Part shown: piece after piece, positions 39,097-51,081 of the stretch
Numbering within the stretch: the stretch's first letter is position 1
Layout of the letters: every line of letters starts with the position of its first letter
Made by a program: the position numbers and the translations under genes
Notes under the pieces: generated by a model
Database searches by the model: none
The model's input: only the letters and a program-made list of their open reading frames with translations
Told to the model about the DNA's origin: nothing
Source of the DNA: an uncultured Caulobacteraceae bacterium
GTDB lineage: Bacteria > Pseudomonadota > Alphaproteobacteria > Caulobacterales > Caulobacteraceae
Length of the DNA: 64,000 bases
Assembly: GCA_903923135.1 (NCBI GenBank)
Contig: CAIXWN010000080.1
Span: 1 to 64,000 of the forward strand
Reading direction: 5' to 3'

Positions 39097-40266
39097 ATGA
39101 CCCTCGCAGAGACGGCGCAGGCCGATCAGCACAACGGCGGCGTGATGACCTTCGCCGCCGACCAGCCCCTAAAACTGGATTCGGGTGGCCGGATCGACGG
39201 ACTGCAGGTGGCCTATATGACCTATGGCCGACTCAACGCCGACCGGTCCAACGCGATCCTGGTCTGCCACGCGCTTTCGCTCGACCAGTATGTCGCCTCC
39301 AGCCACCCGCTCACCGGCCGTCGCGCCTGGTGGCGAACCCTGGTGGGCCCAGGACTTCCGCTGGACCCCGACAAGCACTTCATCATCTGCTCGAACGTCG
39401 TCGGCGGCTGCATGGGCAGCACAGGTCCGTCATCCATTAACCCGGCCACGGGGGCGCCCTGGGGGCTGGCTTTTCCAGTGATCACCATCGCCGACATGGT
39501 GCGCGCCCAGGCCATGCTGGTCGACGCCCTGGGCGTGAAGACCCTGTTCGCCGTGGTGGGCGGCTCCATGGGCGGGATGCAGGTGCTGCAATGGGCGGCC
39601 GACTACCCCGATCGCATCTTCGCGGCGGTGTGCATCGCCGCGGCGGCCAGACATTCGGCGCAGAACATCGCCTTCCACGAGGTCGGCCGCCAGGCGATCA
39701 TGGCCGACCCTGACTGGCGCGGAGGCGACTACGCAGCCCAGGGCGTGCGGCCCGAGAAGGGGCTGGCCGTGGCCCGGATGGCCGCGCACATCACCTATCT
39801 GTCCGAGCCCGCCCTGCACCGGAAGTTCGGTCGGGAGTTGCAGAGCGACGGGCTGTCGTGGGGCTTCGACGCAGACTTCCAGGTCGAGAGCTACCTGCGC
39901 CACCAGGGCGCCAGCTTCGTCGACCGCTTCGACGCCAATTCCTATCTCTACATCACCCGGGCGATGGACTATTTCGATCTGGCCGCCAGCCGCAACGGCG
40001 TGCTCGCCGACGTGTTCAGGCCGGCCCGCGACGTGCGTTTCTGTGTGTTCTCCTTCACCTCGGACTGGCTCTATCCCACCGTGGAGAGTCGCGCGATCGT
40101 GCGGGCGCTCAACGCCGCCGCGGCGCGCGTCAGCTTCGTCGAGATCGACAGCGACAAGGGACACGACGCCTTTCTGCTTGAGGAACCGGTGCTGCGCGAG
40201 GCGCTGGGCGGCTTCATGAGCTCGGCGGCCCATAGCCGCGGTCTGGACGCCGACGCGTCGCTATGA
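39097..40266 (+). CDS. metX: Homoserine O-acetyltransferase
   Basis: [15 protein letters not shown] nucleophile elbow, [20 protein letters not shown]. Confidence 0.95.
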   Translation: MTLAETAQADQHNGGVMTFAADQPLKLDSGGRIDGLQVAYMTYGRLNADRSNAILVCHALSLDQYVASSHPLTGRRAWWRTLVGPGLPLDPDKHFIICSNVVGGCMGSTGPSSINPATGAPWGLAFPVITIADMVRAQAMLVDALGVKTLFAVVGGSMGGMQVLQWAADYPDRIFAAVCIAAAARHSAQNIAFHEVGRQAIMADPDWRGGDYAAQGVRPEKGLAVARMAAHITYLSEPALHRKFGRELQSDGLSWGFDADFQVESYLRHQGASFVDRFDANSYLYITRAMDYFDLAASRNGVLADVFRPARDVRFCVFSFTSDWLYPTVESRAIVRALNAAAARVSFVEIDSDKGHDAFLLEEPVLREALGGFMSSAAHSRGLDADASL

Positions 40267-40880
40267 CCGGCCCGATCATCCGAGAGGACTTCCGGGAAAT
40301 CCTGCGTCTGGTGAAACCCGGTTCGCGTGTGCTCGATGTCGGCTGCGGCGAGGGCGCCCTGCTGGAACTGCTTGTGCAGCGGAACCAGGTGGACGGGAGG
40401 GGCCTGGAAATCAGCCCTGAGGGGGTCTCGGCCTGCCTCGCCAGAGGGCTGGCCGTGGTCCAGGGCGACGCCGACCGCGACCTCGACTACTTCCCGGCGA
40501 AGGCGTTCGACTACGTCATCCTCTCCCAGACCCTGCAGGCGATGCAGAATCCCCGGCACGTGCTGGGAGAGCTGCTGCGCATCGCCGACAAGGCGGTGGT
40601 GTCCCTTCCGAATTTCGGCCACTGGCGCGTCCGGCTTGACCTGCTTCTACATGGCCGCATGCCCATTACCGGGGTGCTGCCCGAGCCCTGGTGGGCGACC
40701 CCCAACATTCACCTCTGCACCGTGCGCGACTTCAGCGAGATCTGCGACGACCTGGGCCTGTCCATCGACGCCAGCGCGGCCCTGGCCGCAGGCAAGCCTG
40801 CCCGCCCGATGAACGCGGCCAACAACGTCGAGAACTGGCGTGCGGAAGCCGCGCTGTTTCTGCTCAGCCGGAAATCCTGA
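40263..40880 (+). CDS. metW: Methionine biosynthesis protein MetW
   Basis: Overlaps metX stop; [38 protein letters not shown]. Confidence 0.93.
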   Translation: MTGPIIREDFREILRLVKPGSRVLDVGCGEGALLELLVQRNQVDGRGLEISPEGVSACLARGLAVVQGDADRDLDYFPAKAFDYVILSQTLQAMQNPRHVLGELLRIADKAVVSLPNFGHWRVRLDLLLHGRMPITGVLPEPWWATPNIHLCTVRDFSEICDDLGLSIDASAALAAGKPARPMNAANNVENWRAEAALFLLSRKS

Positions 40881-40899
40881 AGGGCCGAGACGTTGGCGA

Positions 40900-41244
40900 C
40901 TATTCGCTGATGGCGTCGCCGTCGCGCTCGCCCGTCCGGATTCTCAGGGCCGATTCGAGGTCCAGCACGAAGATCTTGCCGTCGCCGATCTTGCCGGTGT
41001 TGGCGGCGGCGCTCACAGCGGCGATGATGCCCTGGGCCAGCTGGTCGGACACGGCGATTTCCAGTCGAACCTTGGGGACCAGCCGGACCTCATATTCCGC
41101 GCCCCGATAGATTTCGGTCTTGCCCTTCTGCCGGCCATAGCCGCGCACCTCGGTGACCGTCAGTCCCGACGCGCCCGCCTTGGCGGCGGCCTCCACGACG
41201 GCGTCGACGCAGCTGGGCTTGATAATGGCGATAATGAACTTCAT
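40900..41244 (-). CDS. P-II nitrogen regulatory protein (GlnB/GlnK)
   Basis: T-loop [11 protein letters not shown] and [26 protein letters not shown]. Confidence 0.93.
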   Translation of the reverse strand: [114 protein letters not shown]

Positions 41245-42035
41245 GGGCTCGGTCCTCTCAGTGTCCCCCAGGCCGCGCCGCACGGGACGTGTCTCCTGGA
41301 AAAGGCTATCTTCCCGCCGACCGGCGCCGGGGCAAAACCCGGTAGCGCGCGAACGGGCGTGCGGGCCACGCGCCCCTTCGGCCGGACGGCGAAGGTCTGT
41401 TTTATGGCCTCCATCAGGATGACGCCAGCGAAGCTTGGCCAAAGCAGCGCCCCGGCCTGCTCGAAACCGTCGGCCCAGCGCGACGCCCAGTTGAGCGGCG
41501 GCGCATAGAGCGCCCGCGTCCAGGACACGGGCGAAAGTTCGGCCTCACGGACCAGGCGCTCGAGTTGACGTCGGCTGAAGGGACGGCCGTGACCGAAGGG
41601 ACTGTTCTCGGCGTCGGCCCACAGACCGTGGCGCGCCGTGACGGCGAGGATCAGCCGACCGGAAGGGGCCATCACGCGGCAGATCTCCTCCAGCAGCACA
41701 AGGGGATTGTCGCTCTCCTCCAGGGCGTGCACCGCCAGGACGCGATCGAACAGGGCGTTGGGCAGGGGCAGCGCCGATTCGTCGCCCAGGCAGGCGCGGT
41801 TCTTCTCGCCCGCGGGCCAGGACTCCACGCCCTGGGCCGCCGGCATGATCGCCACGGCGCGTCGGGCGTCGGGGCCCAGTCCGTCGAGAAACGGGGTGGC
41901 GTAGCCAAGACCCAGGACGTCCAGCCCTCGCACATCACCCCAGGCCTCGGACACCTTGCGAGACACCATCTGCCGCGCCACGCGGCCGAGCGGCGTGGCG
42001 TAGAATTCGCGAAGCTCAAGCACTCCCTGACGCAT
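41241..42035 (-). CDS. SAM-dependent methyltransferase
   Basis: VLGLGYATPFLDGL, LPLPNALFDRVLAVHALEESDNPLVLLEEICRVM; stop overlaps P-II start. Confidence 0.82.
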   Translation of the reverse strand: MRQGVLELREFYATPLGRVARQMVSRKVSEAWGDVRGLDVLGLGYATPFLDGLGPDARRAVAIMPAAQGVESWPAGEKNRACLGDESALPLPNALFDRVLAVHALEESDNPLVLLEEICRVMAPSGRLILAVTARHGLWADAENSPFGHGRPFSRRQLERLVREAELSPVSWTRALYAPPLNWASRWADGFEQAGALLWPSFAGVILMEAIKQTFAVRPKGRVARTPVRALPGFAPAPVGGKIAFSRRHVPCGAAWGTLRGPSP

Positions 42036-42194
42036 AGATGCTCCCGAGCCCCAACAGCCCAATGTAGGCTTTGTCGACCGATCTGTCGCGGGGGCCCGAG
42101 CCGGGATCCCCGCGCATGGCGGCGGCTAGGAACCCACCGGGCGGCGGGTGTAGGGTCGCCGGATAACCTGAGCCTCCTGCCCCGAACGGTGCCC

Positions 42195-42947
42195 ATGCCC
42201 CTGACCATCCGCCAGTTTCCGTGCCTGTCCGACAATTACGGCTTCCTCGTCCGCGACGACGCCAGCGGCCGGACCGCCTGCATCGACACGCCGGACGCGG
42301 CGGCCATCCTGGCAGCCCTGGAGGCGGCCGGCTGGGGTCTGGATCTGATCCTCAACACCCACTGGCATCCGGACCACGCCGGTGGAAACGCGCAGATCCA
42401 GGCGGCCACCGGGGCGGTGATCGTAGGTCCGGCAGAGGTTGCGCGTCTGGCGCCCCTCGACCGGACGGTGGCCGACGGCGATGCGGTCGACCTGGGCGAG
42501 AGCCGGTTCGATGTGATCGGCTGCGGCGGCCACACCCTGGGCCACATCGCCTATTTCGATCCGGCCGACCGGGTCGCCTTTGTCGGGGACACCCTGTTCA
42601 CCCTCGGATGCGGAAGGGTCTTTGAGGGCACGGCCGAACAGATGTGGACCAGCCTGCAACGTCTGGCGGCCCTGCCGGACGCGACGCGGGTCTACTGCGC
42701 CCATGAATACACCGCCTCGAACGCCCGCTTCGCGCTGTCGGTGGACGACGATCCGGTGCTCAAGGCGCGGGCCGACGCCATCTTCGCCGCCCGGCAGAGG
42801 GGCGAGGCCACCGTGCCGACCACCATCGGCGAGGAGAAGGCGACCAATCCGTTCCTGCGGGCGCCCCGTCTGGCCGCCGGCGGCCAAGGCGCGGACCACG
42901 AAGCCTTCGCGCGGATCCGAGCCGCGAAGGATCAATTCAAGGGCTAG
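42195..42947 (+). CDS. gloB: Hydroxyacylglutathione hydrolase (glyoxalase II)
   Basis: Metal motif THWHPDHAGG, GHTLGHIAYF, FVGDTLFTLGCGRVFEG, CAHEYTASNARF. Confidence 0.95.
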   Translation: MPLTIRQFPCLSDNYGFLVRDDASGRTACIDTPDAAAILAALEAAGWGLDLILNTHWHPDHAGGNAQIQAATGAVIVGPAEVARLAPLDRTVADGDAVDLGESRFDVIGCGGHTLGHIAYFDPADRVAFVGDTLFTLGCGRVFEGTAEQMWTSLQRLAALPDATRVYCAHEYTASNARFALSVDDDPVLKARADAIFAARQRGEATVPTTIGEEKATNPFLRAPRLAAGGQGADHEAFARIRAAKDQFKG

Positions 42948-43722
42948 GCGAAGCGGAGGGCCCGGCGCCGAGGGCCTGCAGAATGCGCGCCGAGGACGGT
43001 CGTCCCGTCAGGCCGGCCTGCGGAGCGACGGCGATGCTGATCACGCCGCTGTGGAAACTGGCTGCGGCGGCGCGGCCGCGGACCAGTTCGACCTGCGAGA
43101 GTCTGGCGAGGATGGCCGGGCCGCCGGGACTGACGGCGAGGTCGCCGATGGCTTCGCTGGTTACGACGGCGGCGTCGGCGATCGCGGCGACGGCGGCAGG
43201 CTCGACGTCGGCAGCCCGGAAGCTGACAGGACGACGGGCCGCCTGGCTTGCCTCGCTCCCGGCCACGACGAGCGCGTCCGGAAGGGCCCCAGGTGGCGGA
43301 TAGGATGCGAGCGCGGTTGAGGCCGGCCCGACGAAGCGGGCCGCCGCGCCCAGGGGCCGCTGGCGCGTGAATACGGTCACGCCCCCGAGCCTGGTCAACC
43401 TGAGCAGGGGTTGGCCGACATCGTTCTGGAAGAACACGTCGCCTCTTGGGCCGCGGACGGTCGAGAGGAGCCATACCTCTCTTCGGCCGTCGAATTTCAG
43501 CAACGCGGCCGAGCCGCGCCGGTCGAGTATGAAGCCTCCCCCGGTGTCAACGAGATAGCGCCCGCCGCCGGCCGCCGGGAGATCGTTCGGGCGGACGACC
43601 GCGAGGCGTGCGATCCCTCCTGGCGGGGCGCAGGCGGCCGCGACGGGCGCGCCCGTCACAACCAGGGCCAGCAATCCTTGCGCCACCCAACCGCGACTAC
43701 GCAATCGCCTCGCCGTCGCCAT
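42937..43722 (-). CDS. Secreted protein of unknown function
   Basis: Signal peptide-like N-terminus, no motif recognised with certainty; 3' end overlaps gloB by 11 bp. Confidence 0.65.
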   Translation of the reverse strand: MATARRLRSRGWVAQGLLALVVTGAPVAAACAPPGGIARLAVVRPNDLPAAGGGRYLVDTGGGFILDRRGSAALLKFDGRREVWLLSTVRGPRGDVFFQNDVGQPLLRLTRLGGVTVFTRQRPLGAAARFVGPASTALASYPPPGALPDALVVAGSEASQAARRPVSFRAADVEPAAVAAIADAAVVTSEAIGDLAVSPGGPAILARLSQVELVRGRAAAASFHSGVISIAVAPQAGLTGRPSSARILQALGAGPSASPSP

Positions 43723-43787
43723 GACCTCAGGCTCCTCGCTGCAGGGTCGTTCGCCGGCAGGACGCGGCGGGCCATGCGTCCGGGGCG

Positions 43788-44513
43788 TTAGCCGGTGATA
43801 TACTGACCGCCGTTGACCGTGAGCGTCGCGCCAGTGATGAAGCCGGCGTCTTCGGCGGCGAGGAAAGCAACGCAGCGGGCGATCTCGTCGGCCATGCCCA
43901 GGCGGCCCACCGGGATGCCGGCGATGATCTGGTCCAGGACCGCCTTCGGAACGGCGCTGACCATTTCAGTGTCGACGTAGCCGGGGGCGATGGTGTTGAC
44001 GGTGATGCCCTTCTTGGCGTTTTCCTGGGCCAGCGCCTTGGAGAAGCCGATCATGCCGGCCTTGGCCGCCGAATAGTTGGTCTGGCCGATCTGGCCCTTC
44101 TGGCCGTTGATCGAGCTGATGTTGATGATGCGCCCGTAGTTCCGGTCGCGCATGCCCTCGATCACATTGCGCGTCATGTTGAAGATCGAGGCGAGGTTGA
44201 CGTGAATCACCTCGTTCCACTGCGCCTCGGTCATCCGGTGCAGGACGGCGTCGCGAGTGATCCCGGCATTGTTGACGAGCACATCGATTGGGCCGAGTTC
44301 GGCCTCGACCTTGGCCACGGCCGCGGCGCAGTCGGAGAAGGACGACACGTTACCCTTCACCACGCACAGTCCCAGTTCGGCCGCGGCAGCGTTCGCGGCG
44401 ACCTCATTGCCCGCGTAGCCGGCGGCCACCTTATAGCCGGCGGCCCTGAGGCGGGCGCTGATCGCCCGGCCGATTCCACGGGTCCCGCCCGTCACAAACG
44501 CCACTCTGGTCAT
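43788..44513 (-). CDS. phbB: Acetoacetyl-CoA reductase
   Basis: SDR motifs TGGTRGIG, NNAGITRDAVLHRMT, YSAAKAGMIGFSKALA; next to thiolase and phaR. Confidence 0.92.
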   Translation of the reverse strand: MTRVAFVTGGTRGIGRAISARLRAAGYKVAAGYAGNEVAANAAAAELGLCVVKGNVSSFSDCAAAVAKVEAELGPIDVLVNNAGITRDAVLHRMTEAQWNEVIHVNLASIFNMTRNVIEGMRDRNYGRIINISSINGQKGQIGQTNYSAAKAGMIGFSKALAQENAKKGITVNTIAPGYVDTEMVSAVPKAVLDQIIAGIPVGRLGMADEIARCVAFLAAEDAGFITGATLTVNGGQYITG

Positions 44514-44629
44514 CGGTTTCCTCTCAAGGTTGCGGACCGCCCCCTCTGTCGGGGTCGGTCAGACAGGTTCAAAGGCTAGTCCTCCGCGACCGAATTCCGA
44601 AGTGCGAAATCAGCCGGTCGCCGGTCGGC

Positions 44630-45805
<1,176 letters not shown>

Positions 45806-45985
45806 GCGATCGGCTCCCTAGGAAGAGGATTCAGGTTCTCTCTGGCAGCCTTATAGCACACAGGGGTGCGTCGTCTTGCCCTGCCATGTTGCGATGCACT
45901 AGCGCGCCTTGATCGTATGCGCGATAGTGAAACGACCACGGTCGACTCCGAAAACCCGAGTCTCCATCGAGAACCAAGGACTGCC

Positions 45986-46591
45986 ATGCCGAGCGAATCC
46001 GATGCGGGCGCCCATCGCGCCGACGGTGAACGGATCATCATCCAGAAATACGCCAACCGTCGTCTCTACAACAAGGCGACCAGCAGCTACATCACGCTCG
46101 ATGACCTGTCCAAGATGGTGAAGGAAGGCGTGGACTTCGAAGTTCGCGACGCCAAGAGCGGCGAAGACATCACCCGCAAGGCGCTTACCCAGATCATCTT
46201 CGAGGAAGAGGGACGTGGCCAGAACCTGCTTCCGATCCAGTTCCTCAGACAGCTGATCGGCTTCTATGGCCACGGCATGCAGGCTTTTCTGCCGAGCTTT
46301 CTTGAACTGTCGCTTGACAGTTTCATTCGCCAGCAGGAGCGCGTGCGCGAGCAGATGAGTCACGTCACGCCGCCGAGCATGGGCGTGTTCGATGAACAGA
46401 TCCGCCAGAACATGATCCTGTTCGACCGGGCGATGAAGATGTTCACACCCTTTGCGTTCCGCGCCGAGGAAAGCGCGCCGCCACCGCCGGCCAAGCCGCC
46501 CGCCGGCAAGGACGAGGACACCCTGGCCGAACTGAAGAAGCAGATGGCGGCCATGCAGGAGCAACTCGCCGCGCTCAGCAAGGGCGCCTAG
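45986..46591 (+). CDS. phaR: Polyhydroxyalkanoate synthesis repressor
   Basis: IIIQKYANRRLYNKATSSYITLDDLSKMV PHB/PHA accumulation regulator domain. Confidence 0.92.
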   Translation: MPSESDAGAHRADGERIIIQKYANRRLYNKATSSYITLDDLSKMVKEGVDFEVRDAKSGEDITRKALTQIIFEEEGRGQNLLPIQFLRQLIGFYGHGMQAFLPSFLELSLDSFIRQQERVREQMSHVTPPSMGVFDEQIRQNMILFDRAMKMFTPFAFRAEESAPPPPAKPPAGKDEDTLAELKKQMAAMQEQLAALSKGA

Positions 46592-46657
46592 GCCCCGGGC
46601 CTTTGCATTCCGGGTCGTGACGCTGACGGAGACAGCTTTTCATGCGGATGACGGCTG

Positions 46658-48691
46658 TTGGTGACTGAGCCGCACGGTTCGAGCGCGGTAGAGACCGCAC
46701 AGATTTTCTTCGCCCGGACGAGCCGCCTGCTCGACGCCGACCCAAGGCAGGCCGAGAACGAAGCCGCCGCGAGGCTCCGCCACACGCCGGGAGAGGCCGC
46801 GGCCGGGCTGATCCTCGCCGCCGCCCGCCGGCGCCAGGGCGACCCGGCCGGCGCACTGATGGTGCTCTCCCCGCTGGCGGACCTTCATCCTCGCGAGCCC
46901 GGCATCCAGAACGAACTGGGCCAATGCCTCGCCGCACTGGGCAGGGCCGCCGAGGCGACCGCCGCTCTGCGTCGGGCGGTGAGCCTGAAGCCTGATCTTT
47001 CGGCCGCCTGGCGCACCCTGGGAGAGCAGCTGTTCCGCGTCGGCGAGGCCGCCGCAGCCGACGTGGCGTTCGGTCGCTACATCGCCCTGCCGGTGAAGGA
47101 GCAGGCGCTGGTCGAGGCCGACGCGGCCATGCGTCAGGGACGCCTGGAGTTGGCCGAGCGCGGCCTCCGCAGCCACCTGGGTCGTCATCCCGCTGATGTA
47201 CTCGCGCTTTGGATGCTGGGCGACATCGGCGACAGAATGACGTTCTTCGACGAAGCGGCCATCCTGCTGGAGCGGTGTCTGACCCTGGCGCCGGGGTTCA
47301 GGACGGCGCGCCTGACCCTGGTCCGCGTCCTCCAGAGGCAACGGCGAGAGCGGGAGGCTCTCGCCCAGATCGAGCGTCTAATGGCGCTGGATCCGACCAA
47401 TCCGGCCTACCGCAAGCTGACGGCCACTCTGCTCGACGCGGTGGGCGAACACGCCCGCGCGATCACCCTTTTCGAAAGCATCCTCGCCGGGGAGCCTGGC
47501 GCGGCCTCGATGTGGGTCGGCTATGGCAATGCGCTCAAGGCCGCGGGCCGTGGCGACGAAGCCGTCGGCGCCTTCAGGCGCGCGATGGAGATCGCCCCCG
47601 CGTCCGGGGGCGGCTACTGGAGCCTCGCCAACTTGAAAACCGTGCGTTTCACGCCGGAGGAGGAGGCGGCGATGGCCGCACAACTGGGGCGGACCGACCT
47701 GCCCCCCAGGGAGGCCCTACTGATCCACAACGCCCTGGGCAAGGCGCTGGAGGATCGGGGCGAGCATGCGACGTCGTTCGAGCACTACGCCCGGAGCGCC
47801 CGCCTGCGACGGGCGGAATTTCACTATGACGCCGCGGCGGCGACCGACCTGGCGCGCCGATCGATGGCGCTGTTCACACCGGCCTTCTTCGCCGACCGGG
47901 CCGCTGAACCCGTCGCGACCACGACGCCGATCTTCATCGTCGGCCTGCCGCGCGCGGGGTCCACCCTGGTAGAGCAGATCCTGGCCAGCCACTCGATGGT
48001 CGAGGCGACGGCGGAGCTGGCCGAGATCATGCATCTGGCGGGGAGACTGCAGCGGAAGGGCGGCAGGCTCGCGCCCGAGGCCTACCCGGCCTGCCTTGCG
48101 GACCTGCCGGCGGACGCCCGGCGGACCTTGGGCGAAGCCTATCTCGCCGGGACCCAGGCCCACCGCCGGCTTGGCCGACCCTTTTTCATCGACAAGACGC
48201 CGCACAACTTTCTGCATATCGGATTGATCCGGCTGATCCTGCCGCAGGCCCGGATCATCGACGTGCGTCGCCACCCCATGGCGGCCGGGTTTTCGGTGTT
48301 CAAGCAGCACTTTCCCGGCGGCCACCTGTTCAGCTGCGACCTGACGGAGATCGGCCTCTACTATCGGGACTACGTCGGCCTGATGGATCACTACGACAGG
48401 GCCGCGCCGGGGATGGTCCACCGGATCATCTATGAGGACCTGGTGAGCGACACCGAGAGCGAGATCCGGCGCCTGCTCGACTATTGCGATCTCCCGTTCG
48501 AACAGGCCTGCCTGGATTTTCACGACAACCGCCGCGTGGTGCGAACGCCGAGCGCCTATCAGGTCCGCCGGCCGATCTTCCGGGAGGCGCTTGACCAGTG
48601 GCGAAACTATGAGCCGTTGCTCGGCCCCCTCAAGGCGGCGCTCGGCCCGGCCCTGCTGACCTGGCGCAAGCCCCAGCCCGGGCGATCGTGA
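46658..48691 (+). CDS. TPR-repeat sulfotransferase-family protein
   Basis: N-terminal TPRs, PAPS-like P-loop IFIVGLPRAGSTLVEQILASH. Confidence 0.9.
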   Translation: MVTEPHGSSAVETAQIFFARTSRLLDADPRQAENEAAARLRHTPGEAAAGLILAAARRRQGDPAGALMVLSPLADLHPREPGIQNELGQCLAALGRAAEATAALRRAVSLKPDLSAAWRTLGEQLFRVGEAAAADVAFGRYIALPVKEQALVEADAAMRQGRLELAERGLRSHLGRHPADVLALWMLGDIGDRMTFFDEAAILLERCLTLAPGFRTARLTLVRVLQRQRREREALAQIERLMALDPTNPAYRKLTATLLDAVGEHARAITLFESILAGEPGAASMWVGYGNALKAAGRGDEAVGAFRRAMEIAPASGGGYWSLANLKTVRFTPEEEAAMAAQLGRTDLPPREALLIHNALGKALEDRGEHATSFEHYARSARLRRAEFHYDAAAATDLARRSMALFTPAFFADRAAEPVATTTPIFIVGLPRAGSTLVEQILASHSMVEATAELAEIMHLAGRLQRKGGRLAPEAYPACLADLPADARRTLGEAYLAGTQAHRRLGRPFFIDKTPHNFLHIGLIRLILPQARIIDVRRHPMAAGFSVFKQHFPGGHLFSCDLTEIGLYYRDYVGLMDHYDRAAPGMVHRIIYEDLVSDTESEIRRLLDYCDLPFEQACLDFHDNRRVVRTPSAYQVRRPIFREALDQWRNYEPLLGPLKAALGPALLTWRKPQPGRS

Positions 48692-48731
48692 CGTCGGGGC
48701 CGACGCCCCGGGGGGCTCCGCGGAAAACGAA

Positions 48732-48755
48732 AGGCCGGGGGTCGCCCCCCGGCCT
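48732..48755. terminator. Bidirectional intrinsic terminator between convergent genes
   Basis: AGGCCGGGGGTCGCCCCCCGGCCT stem-loop, minus-strand 3' tail TTCGTTTTCC. Confidence 0.7.
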
Positions 48756-48784
48756 CTGTTCAGGCGGTCGGTCGCAGACCGGCC

Positions 48785-50668
48785 TCAGGGGTTGCTGGGG
48801 GTCTCCGGCGTTCCGGCCGGATCGTAGGCGGTCATGCCGAAAAGCTTCCTGACGTCAGGCGTGCCGTTGCCATTGATGTAATTGTAGTTCTGGCTCGGGT
48901 GGGTGTCGTACCAGTAGCCGTCGAAGCCCGGAATGTTGCGGTGATAGTATTGCGAGGCGTCGGGCGCCGTCACCCCGCCCGCCTTCGTCTGAGCGGCGCC
49001 GGCGTGGTAGAGATAGTAGTTGATATTGCCCTGCCGGTGGCCGGTCTTCTGAATGTACAGGGCCAGGGCGCCGACGAATTCCGGCGAAGACACCGACGTG
49101 CCGATCGTGCGGTAGAACCCGCCGCCGATGCCGACGCCATAGGCGGTCCACACCGAGCTGTCGTCCAGACTGCAGGACAGGGCCTGACAGTAGGCGCCGT
49201 TATAGCTGAATCCAAGGCCACCCACCTGCATGCCCACGTCGGGCACGGTGCGGTAGACCGTGGACCCGGTGGTGACCACCTTCTGATAGTCCGGACGCCG
49301 GAACAGGGTGCTGACGCCGCCGCCGGCGCCCCAGTAGCCTCCCGACACCAGATGCGGCAAGCCGTAGGGCGAGTAGGCCTCGCGCGGATCGCCATAGGCG
49401 CTTTCACGGACGTAGCTGGAGTCGAGTGACCCGCCCGTGTGCGCCGTGACGAGATTACCGCCGCCAACCGCCGTCACGTTCGGGTCGGCCGCCGGGGTGC
49501 CGACGCTCTTGACGAACTTGGCGTTGTGGCCGGTGAAATAGGCAAAGCCGGGGCATTGCAGACCGCCTTCGTCGCCCGAACTGGCCACGAACGTGATCCC
49601 CTCGGCGTTGCCCTGTTGATAGATCTCGTCCTCGATCGTCAGATAGTAGGTATAGTCCGTTCCGAAGTTATAAGCGGCGGTGTAGCCAAGCTCACAGCCG
49701 CCGAAGGACGAGTTGACCACGTCATAGCTGCCGTCGTCGACAATCGCCTGGTAGCCGTCGATGATGTGGTAGTCGTAGAGGTCGGGAATGCTGAACAGGG
49801 TCACATGGGCGCCCGGGGCGCCGCCGGTGATCTGCTGAACATCCAGGCTGGCTTCGAACGAGCCACCCCCGTTGTAGTTGCCGCCGCCGTCGATCAGCAC
49901 GGTGTCGACGGTTGGGGCCGGATTGCCGGTGGTGCTGGTGAACCCTTCGTGGTCGAACAGGGCCTGAACATCATCGGGGAAGATAAGGTCGGACATAAGT
50001 ACGGCCGCCTTCACGCCCGTGCCGTCCAGCCGGTTCGTGTTGGGCAGAACGCTCTGATAGGATGGATAGTCGTAGGCCTGCTTCAGGTCGTTGTACCAGT
50101 AGACACCGGTGACGCCTGACCGATTGTCGGGGTGGGCGTCGGCCACCTTCAGCGACAGGGGTTGGCGCGGGTGCAGATTGCCGAAGCCGAGGACCTTGGC
50201 GCCTTCCTGCTGCAGGGCGGTGGGCAGGGCCATGGGTCCGACCGACACGAAATGCTCACGCCCGCCGGCGCCGGCGATCACGCCCAGGTGCGTTCCGAAC
50301 ACCATGTTCACGCGCCCGACGGTTCCGGACACCTTCAGAGAGCGGCTATGGCCGCCGGCGACGCTCAGCCCGCTCGCCTCCAGGGCCGCCTGCACCTTGG
50401 CGACGGAAGCGGCCGTCGGACCGAACTGGGCGGCGAACTGGGCCGGCGTCAGCCAGTGCTGGTATTGCGGGTTGCCCGGCGTGTGCTGCGCCAGCAGCAG
50501 GGCCTTCAGCTGGTCGGGATTGCGCAGGGGCAGGTACACCTGGAAATCGACCGTCTTGAGCGGCGAGGCGACGGCCGCCTCGGGCGGTAGCGGGGCCGCC
50601 AGAGCCGGCGAGGCGATCGCCGCTGCGGCGGCGAGCGCCAACCAGGAAATCGGATGAAGTCTGCTCAT
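48785..50668 (-). CDS. S53 (sedolisin/kumamolisin-type) serine-carboxyl peptidase with prodomain
   Basis: Signal peptide, Pro-kumamolisin-like prodomain (HTPGNPQYQHWLTPAQFAAQFGP), GGSFEASLDVQQI, GTSVSSPEFVGALAL. Confidence 0.93.
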   Translation of the reverse strand: MSRLHPISWLALAAAAAIASPALAAPLPPEAAVASPLKTVDFQVYLPLRNPDQLKALLLAQHTPGNPQYQHWLTPAQFAAQFGPTAASVAKVQAALEASGLSVAGGHSRSLKVSGTVGRVNMVFGTHLGVIAGAGGREHFVSVGPMALPTALQQEGAKVLGFGNLHPRQPLSLKVADAHPDNRSGVTGVYWYNDLKQAYDYPSYQSVLPNTNRLDGTGVKAAVLMSDLIFPDDVQALFDHEGFTSTTGNPAPTVDTVLIDGGGNYNGGGSFEASLDVQQITGGAPGAHVTLFSIPDLYDYHIIDGYQAIVDDGSYDVVNSSFGGCELGYTAAYNFGTDYTYYLTIEDEIYQQGNAEGITFVASSGDEGGLQCPGFAYFTGHNAKFVKSVGTPAADPNVTAVGGGNLVTAHTGGSLDSSYVRESAYGDPREAYSPYGLPHLVSGGYWGAGGGVSTLFRRPDYQKVVTTGSTVYRTVPDVGMQVGGLGFSYNGAYCQALSCSLDDSSVWTAYGVGIGGGFYRTIGTSVSSPEFVGALALYIQKTGHRQGNINYYLYHAGAAQTKAGGVTAPDASQYYHRNIPGFDGYWYDTHPSQNYNYINGNGTPDVRKLFGMTAYDPAGTPETPSNP

Positions 50669-51081
50669 GAAAAAGCCCTCGCTGGATCGAACCCATGATG
50701 GCGACGCGGATCGACGAATCCGCTGTCCGCCCGGCGGAGCGACGCAGTCGCCCCTTCTGATGCGCACGCTACACGGCCATTGGATTTGGTCCAGAGAAAA
50801 GTTGTCGGCAATCTGTTGATTTGGTGGCCGCTTGCCAGACGGGCGGATTTCGCTTCCCCGGACCCGATCCGGCGGTCTAAGCGCCGAGAAAATGCTTAAA
50901 TTCCAAGGGACCGCTCAGCCCCTAGCCCAATTGAGCCGGTGGCGCGGCGGGTCGACGATTCCCGACGTTCCGCCACATTTTTGACTTGCCAAGGCGGGCG
51001 ATTACCCCTTTCCTCACGCATATCTTGCAACGCGACGCGGCTGGGCCGCTTTCGCACGGATCCACGCATGGAGGGTTTTCG

